Shown here: piece after piece, positions 31,349 through 43,185 of the stretch
Numbering within the stretch: position 1 is the first letter of the stretch
Layout: each line of letters begins with the position of its first letter
Assembly (NCBI RefSeq): GCF_026745355.1
Contig: NC_079207.1
Location: 9,155,238-9,219,237 of the forward strand
DNA length: 64,000 bases
Reading direction: 5' to 3'
From: Beta vulgaris subsp. vulgaris
Taxonomy: Eukaryota; Streptophyta; Magnoliopsida; Caryophyllales; Amaranthaceae
Notes under the pieces: model-generated
What the model was told of the DNA's origin: nothing
Database searches by the model: none
Seen by the model: the letters and a program-made list of their open reading frames with translations, nothing else
Translations under genes and position numbers: made by a program

Positions 31349-33420
31349 ACTTTTTAAACAACTAAATTAACTCCAAGTATCTCAAAGTTGAGATTTGAGT
31401 GTGATTTATTTGTTCAACTTTTCCATGTCTTAAAATCTTAAGAAGATAAAATGTGTTAAGAGAGATTTTGTGGAGTTGTAGTGTGAAATTGTGAATATGT
31501 TTTTAGTAGTATATGATGTGAAGGTCAAGGGTGAGAGAGGAGAGAGGAGAGAGGAGAGAATGAGAGATTATAATTGCGGGGTTGTGATTTTAATTTTAAG
31601 ATTGAAATTTCAACGAAGTGTTTTAATTGTATTTGGTAATTTGGTTGTCTCCAAAAGGACCTTCAGAGTTGCAAGACTTTTTTGGTCATTTTATTCGCCA
31701 TCCTATAGTCGTTGTCATGCTTGCGTTTTGTAATTAAGGACTACGGGGTGAGTATGAGTAAGATTGAGTGTCCGTTCTTTTCACCTAATTTATATCTGTA
31801 TTTAAATTTTCGAGAATAGGAATTGATTATAAAAGGTTTTTTTAAGATTGGAATTGAAATAAGAGTTTGGGGTTTTTTGTTGATCGATTCTTGAAAAAAT
31901 GGAAGTATATGTAGAATTATGGGGTATGGTTTCGATTTTGAGTACCTATAAGATGTATATATTTATGTGACCTGCTATTGACCAAGTATTCGATGTGGTT
32001 TTGTTCTAACAAAGTTATTTCAAAATTAAATTCGATTACAATCATTAGCTACTTTTTAATATCTATTTTGTGATCGAGAGTTGGGACCTTGGCTAATTTT
32101 AGGTGAATGGTAGTTGATTTATGAGAATTCGCATATGACTTCATTTGAGCATGTACAATGATAAACTACCTTATACTTAGTACTTCTCTCTAAACGTGGG
32201 CATGGGACGAGCTGACACGGTTTGAGGCCCGACTCGGCTCGTTGTTCGATATGCGGGTCATGGGCCTGTCACGGCGAAAACATTTTATTTCAGTCTCAAA
32301 CCGATCCGAACCCACCTATATGGCTCGTGGGCCAGTCGATCAAACACCCTTTCTCATTATTTTTTAGTCTAAAACTATTAAGAATCCGAAAAGCAACATA
32401 AAACACAGGCCACGCCAGTTGGAGGCACAAGCCTGGCCCGTGACCCGAGGTCAAAATCTGGAAATTTCAGGCTAGCTTGGCCCGCCATTGTCCCAAGTCC
32501 GGCCCATGCCTAAGTCTACTTCTCCCTCTTCTCGTTGTTAGCTAGACATTGCACTCCACTCACTAAATGATTATTTGTAACCCTGATTTTGATTACTCTT
32601 GATCTCTGGCTAATGATTATTCATTCTCATGTTTGGCTAATTAGACATAATGTGATAATTATTGTTATATAGATGGGTGTAAATTATCTAGATGAATGTT
32701 CCCCATTTGCAAAATGGAACACTCAACTAATGAATTACTCCTAGGAACTTAATAGTTAAAACTATGGCATGATGCCGATGTTTTCGTTTTTATATATTGA
32801 TTTTTTTCCATTTTCTTTGGAAACTTCGTGCATTTGCACAAGTATTGACTAGGTGGCTTATCATCTGTACCAGAGTCTTTTGTTGGAGTAGTAGAGAAAA
32901 TTTATGAAATCGTGTTTAATTTTATAAAGGCCGATAATATAGCTGGGATCGATCTCAGCACGGCCGTCTTGGATTTTTATGGGCCCTATTCTATAATGAA
33001 AATTGGGTCATTTCTTTGTCCTTAATGAGAGAAAAGGACTATAATTTTTCGTAAACAGTAGAGAGAATCAACACTTATTGATGAATTGATTTATTATTGA
33101 TAATTATGAAAAAGTATTGATGACAATACTAAAATTAAAGATATGGAAAGTTGAATTTTTGGTGAAAGAGATTGAGTAAGATGATAGGGATAGTGTGAAT
33201 TATGGAATCCGGAGATGAAGATGTGGAGTGTTTGCCGTTTATACAAAGCATGATATTTTTCAAATTGGGCCCTTTCAAATAAAACCAAAAAAAATTTGGA
33301 CCGGGGCCCTGTGCGGAGGGGCTCTTTGTATACCTGCAACTACGGCCCTGGATCTCAGATCCTTGTTATCACCCCATAAGTTGACTTTCATACTTACGTG
33401 TTGCTATTTTTTTTTAAAGG
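31349..33420. other. U-box promoter side of the gene-poor interval
   Basis: AT-rich upstream sequence of the U-box gene, then a GC-richer hAT-like MITE at 32196-32512. A frame at 33094-33339 and its neighbours have no coding features. No gene recognised. Confidence 0.5.
32196..32512. mobile_element. hAT-like MITE rich in GGCCC
   Basis: Left GTGGGCATGGGACG and right CGGCCCATGCCTA are imperfect inverted repeats of the TAGGCATGGGCCG type. The body holds repeated GGCCCG/CGGGCC motifs. No clean 8-bp duplication was found. Confidence 0.5.
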
Positions 33421-33540
33421 TAAGATGAAGCTCCTTGCAAGAAATGGGGGAAATTGAGGATCCCTCCTTGCAAGGGGTGAGACTCGATCCCTTAACCTCT
33501 GGGATCGGAGGTGATGCCAATACCACTAGGCTATCACCTG
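33421..33540 (-). mobile_element. tRNA-derived SINE-like remnant
   Basis: On the minus strand, GATAGCCTAGTGG (33534-33522) looks like an A-box and GGGATCGAGTC (33492-33482) like a B-box, at tRNA-like spacing. Confidence 0.4.
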
Positions 33541-33832
33541 CTGCTCACTTACGTGTTGTTATTTGCCCGACATCGATTATAGAATGCATTCGTCATACAT
33601 CGGAGTGTATCATGTACATAGTTGATAGTACACCTAATGGCTAATGCTATTTTTTACTCATTTGTTCATTTGGAGCTTATTTATTATGTGATTATGCTTA
33701 TTTGGAGTTTTAAATGAGCAATGAGTGAAAAAATTAACCTTGAATATACCATAAACATAATACACCCAGATATATGATAAAAAATCTTATCGATTACATG
33801 ATTTACATGGCATAATAACAAGAGAACGTATT

Positions 33833-34672
33833 GTGTCGGACTCGTCCGACCATAATCTTTGGTCGGACGACTTTCAGAGGTGGTTCCAATTTTTTTTCAG
33901 TTAGTCTTAATTTTTTTTTAGGTAGTCTTCATTTTTTTTCAGGGAGTCTTCATTTTTTTCAGGTAGTCTTCATTTTTTTTCCAGTTAGTCTTCTTTTTTT
34001 TCAGTTGGTTTTTGTACTTCAGTTAGACTTACTTTGGGTTTCAGTTGGTCTTTATTCTTTTTCAGGTAGTCTTCATTTTTTTCGAGGTAGTCTTCATTCT
34101 TTTTCAGGTAGTCTTCATTTTTTTTCAGGTAGTCCAACTGAAAAAAAAACAAAGTCCAACTGAAAGAAAACAAAGTCCAACTGAAAGAAAACAAAGTCCA
34201 ACTGAAAAGAAAGCAAAGTCCAACTGAAACAAAACAAAGTCCAACTGAAAAACAAAACACTAACCTCTGCTTTCTCTCACTTTTTCCTTCTTCTTCATTG
34301 AGTGATTATGTGGGATTGCTTATTCTTCAATTACACCAACTAATTATCCTGCATTGCCGTACTACTATCCTTCTGTTAGTTACTTTGATGATGGAGAAGC
34401 TTCTGCTTCCGGTGTTTCCGGTGGTGGTGATGGTGGTGGTTGTGGTGGTGGTGGTGGGTTTTATGTGGAGAAGCTGTAACTGCATATTCGACCTCGAGTC
34501 GAGTTGGAACAGAATCAAAAACAGAATCAACTCAAGATATATATCTCATGGTAATTGTGTATTATGTGGGAATGGTGGAGAATCCTTCAACCGCCGTCGT
34601 TGCTGTATATTATAGTACTGGGCTCAGCCCGTCTGACGAGAATATTGGGTCAGACGGTCTGACCCAATACTT
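33833..34672. mobile_element. putative DNA element with palindromic ends and inverted CAGTT repeats
   Basis: Left flank holds GTCGGACTCGTCCGAC and then GGTCGGAC; right flank holds GTCTGAC and GGGTCAGACGGTCTGACCC, so both ends carry related palindromes. Between them, 33893-34130 is about ten units of a 20-24 bp repeat (tttcaggtagtcttcat) and 34131-34250 is six 21-bp units (gtccaactgaaagaaaac) in the opposite sense. Then comes a short Gly-rich coding-like piece near 34350-34470 (YYYPSVSYFDDGEASASG) ending in a stop. Limits are approximate. Confidence 0.4.
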
Positions 34673-35206
34673 TCACTAATAACAATGTAAACATCTTACG
34701 TCTACCTAAAACGTATGTCATGTGGGGAAGTGTTGAGATTATAATAAGGAATAAACGAATTAATTGATTGAGATGCTAAGGATAACATTGCATCACTCAT
34801 ATTACTATTATAAAGCTAAGTCATCAACTCATCACTAGTAAGTTTCATTAGTTCTGACTTTGATGAAAACAAGCCAATGCAACACTATAACTGTCAACTG
34901 ATCTAATTTTATCTGTCATTATCTTAATATATGTAGAAGAATATCACAAAGAATTATTCTAGATTCTGATGTATATAATACACCTAAATTTTAGGAATTA
35001 TCAAGCATGTATAATGGAGTAAACATAGAATAATACCCCCAAGAGGGTAAGAAGGGTTCAATAAAGAAGAATGCGTGTAGCACCACATTGCCGTTTGGCT
35101 CGGATAGAAATCTATTTATTGTATGTGGCGGTGGCTACTAAACTTTTACATGCTTTTTCGGAATAAAACTTTGTCTAATCACTAGATAATTCACATGCTA
35201 GACATA
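34673..35206. other. AT-rich spacer, nothing recognised
   Basis: No open frame of note, RNA gene or repeat terminus seen. Confidence 0.4.
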
Positions 35207-35592
35207 GGCTATGTTCAGTTCACCTTATTTTTGCTTATTTCAGATCTAATCAGATCAGATCAGATCAGATCAGATCAGAAAAAATAAGTTCAGATCAGAT
35301 CAGATCAGATCTGTCAGTTTTTAAACTCATTTTTACTATTAAATATCTTTCATTACATATTAGTAAAAATTATAATAATTGAATATTAATAAAGTATTCA
35401 TTGAGACGAATCAAACAAGATCCCACATGACTATATTTTTTCTTATATATTGAGAGAAATCTAAAAGATAAAATCTCGTAATCAGATCAGTTCAGAAAAA
35501 ATAAGTTCAGATCAGATCAGATCAGAAAAAATAAGTTGAGATCAGATCAGATAAGTTCAGATCAGAAAATTTCAGGTGAACTAAACATAGCC
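35207..35592. mobile_element. Tourist-like MITE with GATCA repeats, 386 bp
   Basis: Left GGCTATGTTCAGTTCACC, right GGTGAACTAAACATAGCC (inverted), flanked by ATA at 35204-35206 and 35593-35595. Both arms carry runs of the pentamer CAGAT/GATCA; the AT-rich core contains the tcgaatcaaacaagatccca-like segment shared with Stowaway bodies here. Confidence 0.75.
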
Positions 35593-35946
35593 ATAGTCGT
35601 TAATAATTAGCCGAGTATAATATAGCAGAGTTAATTATTTTTAAATTGTCAATTTCAATGAGTAGATGTATCAATCTTCTGTTTTTAAATTAGTAAGATA
35701 TGTTAATTGTTTTCGCGTTTATAAAAAAAAAAATATAATGTATTGTACATATAATATAGAATAGGTTAAAATCTTAGAATATTACCATAATTCCAAAAAA
35801 AAAAAAAAAAGTTTCTTACCATAACAAACTAACATTATAAAGGGGCATCCTGTAAAAACAATTAACAAGTATCATTGTTATAATAATTAGTAACAGAGAA
35901 AGTTGAGAACGGTGTTGTTAACCAAGAATGTCTTGACATAGTACTA

Positions 35947-36333
35947 TAGTAGTAAGATTGAGGTGATGTGAACGATAGGTTAGAGGTGATCATGGGCCGG
36001 GCCAAAAAATTTACCCATTGGTCGGGCCGGGCCTAAATTTGAGCCGAATTTTTGTGTCAAAAGACCGCTATTTCGGGCCTAAATTAGCGGGTTTTTGCGG
36101 GCCAAAACGGGCTGGGCCAAAAAATAGACTAAAAAGTCGTTTTTGGCTTGTCCAAAGCCAAAAAAATACGGGAGGGCCGGGCCCGGCCCACGGGCCGAAA
36201 AATTCTGCCCAAAACCGGCCCAAGAACGGGCCGGGCCAAAATGATCACCTCTACGATAGGTTATAAGTTCGAATCCTCTTTCTCTTTCTTTGTATAGCCT
36301 TCGTGACTAATATGGATTAAATAAAAAAAAGAA
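35947..36333 (+). mobile_element. tRNA-derived SINE split by a hAT-like MITE
   Basis: The left part (aagattgaggtgatgtgaac) and the right part (tataagttcgaatcctc with B-box GTTCGAATCC at 36267-36276, then an A-rich tail near 36313-36326) join across the insertion at 35981-36253. The reconstructed order matches the SINE at 10893-10997. Confidence 0.6.
35981..36253. mobile_element. hAT-like MITE, 273 bp, perfect 8-bp duplication
   Basis: Ends TAGAGGTGATCATGGGCC and GGCCAAAATGATCACCTCTA are inverted copies. The flanks are CGATAGGT at 35973-35980 and 36254-36261, an exact 8-bp target duplication as expected for hAT. The interior is GGGCC-rich. A 249-nt open frame through it is a by-product of composition. 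Confidence 0.85.
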
Positions 36334-36504
36334 TGGCGTTGTTGGCACATGTTAATAGAGCTGCAGTAGTCCAGATGTCCACGGCCCAACTACCCAATTT
36401 CAGGCCCAGGATCAGCTTCCCAGGCCTAGACCAGTCCAGAAATCTGAATACTAATTAAAAGAACCGTTAAATTATCACAGTATGGACCTTAGATAAAACA
36501 AAAA

Positions 36505-36577
36505 GGGGGTGTAGCTCATATGGTAGAGCGCTCGCTTCGCATGCGAGAGGCACGGGGTTCGATTCCCCGCACCTCCA
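36505..36577 (+). tRNA. tRNA-Ala (anticodon CGC)
   Basis: A 73-nt intron-less tRNA. The acceptor stem GGGGGTG pairs with CACCTCC and has the G3-U70 wobble that identifies alanine tRNAs; the discriminator base is A. The anticodon arm is CTCGC-TTCGCAT-GCGAG with anticodon CGC at 36538-36540, and the T-arm is CGGGG-TTCGATT-CCCCG. The D-arm contains the A-box TAGCTCATATGG. A T6 stretch about 22 nt downstream can serve as polymerase III terminator. It decodes the GCG codon. Confidence 0.95.
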
Positions 36578-38645
36578 CTATTTAAATATTATCATTCTGT
36601 TTTTTCCTCTTTATTTTGGGCCTTTTCTGGGTTACTAGCAGACTACAAATAAAACTATATCTCCTTCTTTCCATCTTTCTTTCATCTCTGTAGCGGGTTA
36701 ACTATGGGCCATGGCCCATGATGTTGATTTTGAGGTTTATTTTCGAAGGTGTAAAGATAGTCTACTTAGAAAGCCCAAGAATATTTGTCGTAACTTCTAA
36801 TGGTCTTCGGCCCAAAAGTTAACGTAACTAAAGTCATATGAGCTAAAGTTTCCATGCAGCACGTCCATGTTCTTTAATTTCTTTCACCAAAAATAATGTA
36901 CTTTAAGTTTTTTCAGGAGCATGGGAATGTAAAGTGCAACGATGACTCTATTATATAGACCGGAAATCTGAATTTAATCCTAATATGTATATGTATATGT
37001 AATATATGATTAATATATATATTTTTAAATTCATTTGTATAAAGATCGGGATAAATATGTACGGATGTGAATATCCCATCTCTAACATTCACACTTAAAA
37101 TGTTTAAAATTCTGAATGATGTAACAAAATTTTCAAAAGAGATATTGACATCATCACTCTAACAAACCGAACCTTCTATTGCTCCAACACATATATGATT
37201 ATATCTCTTTTCATAATATACAAGATGATAATATTTGTTTTTTTTTTTTTTTTTTGTAGAGAGAGTTATAAAGCAGATGATGTAGACAGTAATTGATTCT
37301 TGGTACTACCTTCCAAAATTTTAACTAACATCTATGGACATACACAAACTGAATACAAATAACTCCTACTTTATATACCAAATATAGTGGTTATTGTAAA
37401 ATGTTAAGTGATGAATCATATACATCCTTTTCTAAATTGTAACTATATTAGGTTAATTATTTGAGACTACTACATTCAAGGTAAATTCAAAATGTACCAA
37501 AAGATATAAGAATGCAAATACTAGTATGAAACACACTTTTTTTTAGAATAATGAAAAAAGGAAGAAGAAAAGGACAAAAGGGTAAATAGAAAAAGAAAAA
37601 AAGAGAGATATTTTTGGGAAGAAGCGAGACAAAAAAGGCTTTAAATGAAATGGGAACAAGAGTGAAGGAAATAACGGCATGGTCTCGGCGAAACCATTGT
37701 TATAATTTTTTCGAAACCATCAACCGAATCCAAAGAATGAAACCTCAGTCAGTAGTAGTATAGACTGTAGTAGTAGCATATAATAAAAAAAATACTTTAT
37801 CCGATCTTTGGTAGTTTACTCGTTTTTTTCCACAAAATTTTAGAAGAAACAATGTTGTGAGATATAGAAGAAAATAGAAACTATTATTTTATGTTAAAGT
37901 TAAATGTAACTATAATCAAAAGTCAGTAATCTCATTTCAAAAATAAAAATAAAAGAAATGAGTAAACTAATAAGAAACATCCCAAAAAGAAATACACGTA
38001 AGGGCAATACTACATCTATCAGGTGGCGGTGGGTAGTTAACCCACTAGAAAATAGAGTATTAAAAAACTATGAGAAGTGAGAGTTGGATTCCATTATTTA
38101 TTTGTTTATATTAGTAGTGAGTTGTTGACCTATCAGGTAGATAGAGTTTTTTCCTACCGGTAAACTATTAACGACAAGGATAATAGTAACCTATGATTAA
38201 AAAATAAATTACCCTGGAAAAAAGGTTAATAATTAATGACAGTGGAGGATGTATAAGTATTAATGTGTCGGGAGGTGGTGCACGTGCGTCCACCGGAATC
38301 CTCTCGATTAAGAAGAAGAAGGAGAGGAGATATTTGGGGTAGAGGGTGGGTCAAAAGATGCCGCGCACGTGCTGTTTTAGTCAAAGGTCAAAGTTTCAAA
38401 AGCAAAGCAAAGTGGCCCAATTTGAGGATGATATTACAAATAATTAGTACACGAGTCCTGTACCTCCGTAAATAAAGCATTCTATTTTCTCACCTCTCCT
38501 TCAACTCAATCATCACTATCCACCCTATCAAATACCTCCAATCTTTGCCGCTCTTTTTTTTTTTTTAATACTTCTATATGGAGTATAAACTATTTCAAAC
38601 ATAATTATTTGTCATCTTATATTTCTTTTGGTATTATTGTATTCA
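36578..38645. other. AT-rich gene-poor spacer with a G-box/W-box block
   Basis: Mostly low-complexity AT-rich sequence with T and A runs. The exception is the compact, GC-richer block at 38270-38400 described separately. No gene recognised. Confidence 0.5.
38270..38400. promoter_or_regulatory. candidate regulatory block with two G-boxes and W-box cores
   Basis: CACGTG occurs at 38281-38286 and 38366-38371, 85 bp apart. GTCAA (W-box core TTGAC on the other strand) occurs at about 38350, 38380 and 38387. The block is GC-richer than its surroundings and is not part of a recognised repeat. A distal element of the AIL or U-box gene, or the dead promoter of a lost gene, are both possible. Confidence 0.35.
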
Positions 38646-39187
38646 ATGTTATTAAAGGCCGACTACCTACTTTGAATCGTATGGGTTGGTAGAATCAAAT
38701 CTGTGGGATTAGATCGTATGATCGAATCTGTGGGATTAGATTGTAGGATCGCATCAGTGGGATCAGATTGTAGGATCGAATCGGTGGGATCAGATTGTAG
38801 GATCGGTTGTAAGATCTTATAATTACGAAAAATAGAGATAATTATGCTATAATAGGGTGAGAAACTCAAGTTAAAAATTAACACAAACTAATAATACTGA
38901 CTTATTTTTATTAATAACGGTGATAGTTTTTCAATATTATAAGGTTGAAATAACATGCAACCAGAATTTAATAGAAGAAATATAATATGTGAAATTACTT
39001 TATGAATTTTTTAGGATCGGGTCGTAAAATCGTATTAATAACATACCATGTGATTTTTTTGCAGTTGGGTAGGATATGAAGAACCTATAAGATTAAGATC
39101 CTATGTAGAATGGAGATCGGTATGGTCCTTCCCGATCGTAGAATCGTAAGATCATAAGCTTCGGATCGGGATTTTAACAACAATAAT
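38646..39187. mobile_element. putative hAT-like MITE containing a 27-bp tandem repeat
   Basis: Left TGTTATTAAAGGCCGA and right, inverted, TGTTGTTAAAATCCCGA are similar ends. Inside, 38697-38804 is four 27-bp units of the form gaatctgtgggattagattg plus taggatc. Related aggatcgg motifs recur near 39010 and 39160. Limits are approximate. Confidence 0.5.
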
Positions 39188-41789
39188 TGTACTCCTATCA
39201 GATTATAAATAAGTACTATGATGCTTGTCATTTGAAGTTATTTCTATATCAATAATGTAACATTTGTACATGAGTCACCATCTTGTTTCGTTTAAAAATA
39301 AGGATTATTTTATTTTTCTATTTTTATTGTAACTTGTTGCAACATATAAAATTTGAAAAGGATAGAGTATATTTAGGGTGCGTTCTTTCAACAAAAAAAT
39401 AAGTTTTAAGTTTGATCAGGTCCAATTGGTGAAAATACAAGGTAAAATTAGGATTACTCGGATACAATTAGGTTTAATGTTCAGTTCAAATATATTCAAG
39501 TGAAGAGATCATACTCTTAATTACATTGTAAAGATGCATTGTAATGGAAAGGCGACTCGCTCGTCAATTAGTTTATGATATGATACAATTATCTCTTATG
39601 TTATTGATTGACTTTTTGAATTAAATTAGCCTTAATTTGTGAGTTTATATTTTTTCAAATCTTAAGTCAACAATCAGTTTCTATATGGATAAAAATATAT
39701 GTATGTCCTCATTCTTTTTGACTTTGCAACACTAATTTGTCACAAAAATTTAAGAAAGGAGAGAGGGATAGAGAGAGATAAAAAAGAGCATCATATGCTA
39801 AAAAAGAGGGAAAAAAGCATATATTGTCAAAAATATCAGCGATGTAAATAATATGCAAATTCCTAAAATGGAAAACGTTGTAAGTAAAAAAACAATATTA
39901 AATTACAAGTGTAGTTGGTGGTAAGAGGTTTATGTCATATGTTATGGATTATTGTTTTAAAACTTTGCTGACTTTGCAAATTCCATGGTAAAATATACTG
40001 ATTCATACAATAATCCTATCAATTCAATGGTTGAATTATATTTTTGTATTATCAAATTTGACACTACTATAGCATTTTTGAGAAGGTATGAAGAATAAAA
40101 TCCAGATTTGGTACAAGTGATGAGATCAAACAATTGGGTTTTAGTAATGGAAAGTTGATGATGATGATCACATTATAAAACTACGCAAAAAGGAAAGCAG
40201 TCCACAAAAGATTAGATATGCTAGCTTATGTGTACCTATGACTAATGACTGTCTGTATGCAAGGTGTCAATCAAGTTGATCAATATATGTATACTACTGT
40301 ATAACCATATTTTTATATCTAATGATCATGTGATTTGGCCTCAATATTCTTTTTGTTCTGCTCAATTTCTGCTAAACTCCAAATTAAATAGATTCTAATC
40401 CTGTTCTTAATTCAACAAGAGGGACAGTTATCTTTTGATCCCTAAAAGAGACTCAGTTTTCTGGATTTACATGCACAACAAGTTATTGAACATGATCAAG
40501 TTGTGTAATCAAAAAATTGGGAATCGTATGTATTTTTAATTAACTTTATTGAATAACACGGTTTAAAACTCAAAATATATCGGTGTAAATTTGAGTTTTA
40601 TGGATTGAACATTGTCCAATCGGGCCGATTAGTATGTTATAATAATTGATAAGCATTTACCATTCATTTGATTTTATGGTACGTAGATTAATTTAATATT
40701 TGATTTAGATATTTTTTTAATTTAGAAATTAACACCGAAATTCTACTATTAGTTGATCTTTATTTTGTTTGTCTAGTTGCATCTCATCACAAATACTCCA
40801 ATATTTATCACTCAATTGAACATAACCTAGATGATGTGTGATTGAATGTAGATGATAGATCATAAGGGTAAAAGCTGGTTTAGATAAAATGTATATATAA
40901 TAGAATGACCCTCCATTTGTATGCTATTTTGTTCCCCTATAAACAATAACCTAGATTAATTCCTAACTAGTTATTAGGCCCGGATTATGTCTCGGGTAAG
41001 AAATTTTTTTTTATTAATATAATACTTTATGATAATAACACTAAATACAAATTAATTTAGTGGTTAAGACTTTAGTATATGTACTTAAGGTCTCGGGATT
41101 AAACCATATACTACGCAATTTCTAAATTTTTTTATTGTACATGAATTAAAACTCCCTAGGGAGATCGGCACGTGGCACAGTTTCTTGTTTATGCACGCCT
41201 TTTAATATATTTGTATAGATAGTAAATGTCGTATTTCGGTATTTCCTTTAATACCTTAGCCACAACTTTAATTCTAGTTAGGTTTTTTTTTTTTCATACG
41301 TTCGTACATAATGACACTAAATATTATTCAGATAGTCAACTTCCAAATTCAATTATGTATATTACTTGTAATATTGTGTAGAAGTTTTTAATTATATATT
41401 TTTCCTACCTTATAAAAATTCCTTCACAATGTAAACTCGATCCATTTATATTCTTAAATCCTAAACAAACCCTAAGATTTGTCATAGGGTACTATGGACA
41501 TTGTTAAGGCATCTCCAATATTTACAAAAGACTTAATTTTCTTCCGATAAGACCCTGTTATTTTGAATTAAGAGAAACTGAATTGAACTTAAATAAGCTG
41601 AATTTTAGAAAATAATTGAATAGAACTGAAAATACGTCCAAAATAACAAGATATAATTGCCAAAAACATGCATGAAAATTAAATGGAATTAGAGTTGGAA
41701 GCATTAACTTCTCTTTTTCGGAGAATGGTCAATTAAATAGAATTAGAAAAATATTATAATTGTACTATTTTCTTTTACTCATATGACTA
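39188..41789. other. AT-rich gene-poor spacer
   Basis: Holds one unpaired Tourist-like end (GGGTGCGTTCTTTCAAC near 39379), a short element-like inverted pair CCTGTTATTTTGA / TCCAAAATAACAAG (about 41569-41650) and a weak tRNA-SINE-like stretch near 41045-41115. No gene recognised. Confidence 0.5.
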
Positions 41790-42480
41790 TATGAGCCACG
41801 AAGACAATACAAAGTACAAAAAAGGGAGCGGAGATTCGAACTCGTAACCTATCAACACCTCAATCTTAACCAACAGGTAGGAATGGCAACGGGTCGGATT
41901 ATGCATAATCCGACTCCGACCCTACAGAAAGTCGGATTTTAAATCTGAGTCCGATTCCGACATCCCACTTTGAAAATCCGAATCCGACTTAAAATCCGAA
42001 CACCCGACCCCGAGATCCGCCTGACTTAAAATCCGGACATCCGACTTATTTTTCTTCCAATTTTTTATAATAGAATAGTCTTCTATGATACAATAATTTA
42101 ATCATTACAATTTATTCTAATCATCATATGAAAATCTTATATCGTACAAATGATCTATATATTACTATTATTTTTAACAATAATTTTTTCTATGGGAAAA
42201 TCCTATATAATACAATTGGCTGAAAGTCGAAGTCAGATTATACATAAATAATATATTACATAAGTAAGAAAAAAAAGATTGATTGACTCAAAGTCGGAGT
42301 CGGATTGTTTTATGAGATCCGGTTGACTCCGACCCTCCTCCGACCCGGAGTCGGATTTTTTTAACGGAGTCGGATTACTTTTTTGTCGGAGTCGACTCAA
42401 ATTTTTTCCTTCGAATCGAAGCGGACTAAGATCGGATTCGGACTGAATAATTGTCATCCCTATCAACAGGCCAAGCTAAG
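41790..42480 (-). mobile_element. tRNA-derived SINE split by a hAT-like element
   Basis: Minus strand: A-box-like TGGCCTGTTGG is interrupted by the insertion 41878-42462, followed by GTTAAGATTGAGGTG and the B-box region GAGTTCGAATCTC (41843-41831). Same SINE family as 10893-10997. Confidence 0.55.
41878..42462. mobile_element. hAT-like MITE, 585 bp (copy 1)
   Basis: Starts TAGGAATGGCAACGGGTCGG and ends ATTGTCATCCCTA. Flanks CCAACAGG (41870-41877) and TCAACAGG (42463-42470) agree at 7 of 8 bases, as for a hAT target duplication. The body is rich in gtcggag/ctccgac motifs. A second copy lies inverted at 54118-54650. Confidence 0.75.
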
Positions 42481-43185
42481 ACATCCTTGGTATAATTATA
42501 CTATATGCATACATCATCCTCGTTCTTTCGCTATGACCACGTGTAAGGTCATCGATCCTTGTAAAAAGACCTACTCCACAACTCAAAACAAAAAGTATTT
42601 GGTCATCCCATAATATATTGAGATTATGATATATATGCATGCATGCATGTATTATCACGAAAGCTAATAAGGTAGGTACATGTTACGAAACTTTAACCAA
42701 TAATAGTGCAACTAACTGCCACAATTATTGGCTTGGTGATAATTAAAAGAGTACTTTTTTCTATATCGATGATGATGAATTGGATTTGAAAAACCTAATT
42801 ATCCTTTGGGTTCTGGACACTATGACTATGCTCTTTCTTTAGGCCATGTGAGTTAGTAGTATTTGCGAGACTCACACTCGCCAATTTGGTGCAGAGTGCA
42901 GACCAATCTCTTTGGATTCGAGCTGACTCATACAATTCTATGCAATTTGATTGCAAATCCAATGTAGAAACAACTTATGAAAGTCACAATCAATAAGTTA
43001 TCTTAGTAATAGTAGTACTATTCTTGTCTGATGATACTACTACCTCTCTTATTTTACTAGTTGCATTTCTGTTTTTTATGATCTTTAAAACAAATATTTG
43101 ACTAATACACCATCAAGTTTCTTGATAGACTTCTATTTTCCTTTTTTTTTTTGTAGTGTTCAAAATATGAATTTGATTGTACTTA
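42481..43185. other. AT-rich spacer, nothing recognised
   Basis: No gene, RNA or paired repeat termini seen. Confidence 0.4.

Noticed and set aside
33831..34260. Open frames on both strands rich in Phe/Ser or Leu/Lys/Asn/Glu
   Set aside because: They are translations of the tandem T-rich and CAACTGAAAG repeats, with no domain or initiation context.
36018..36266. 82-codon open frame rich in GPK and GPG motifs
   Set aside because: It lies almost wholly inside the hAT-like MITE 35981-36253 and only reflects its GGGCC-rich composition.
38663..38884. Frame with repeated SDPTDSILQ units
   Set aside because: A translation of the 27-bp tandem repeat at 38697-38804.
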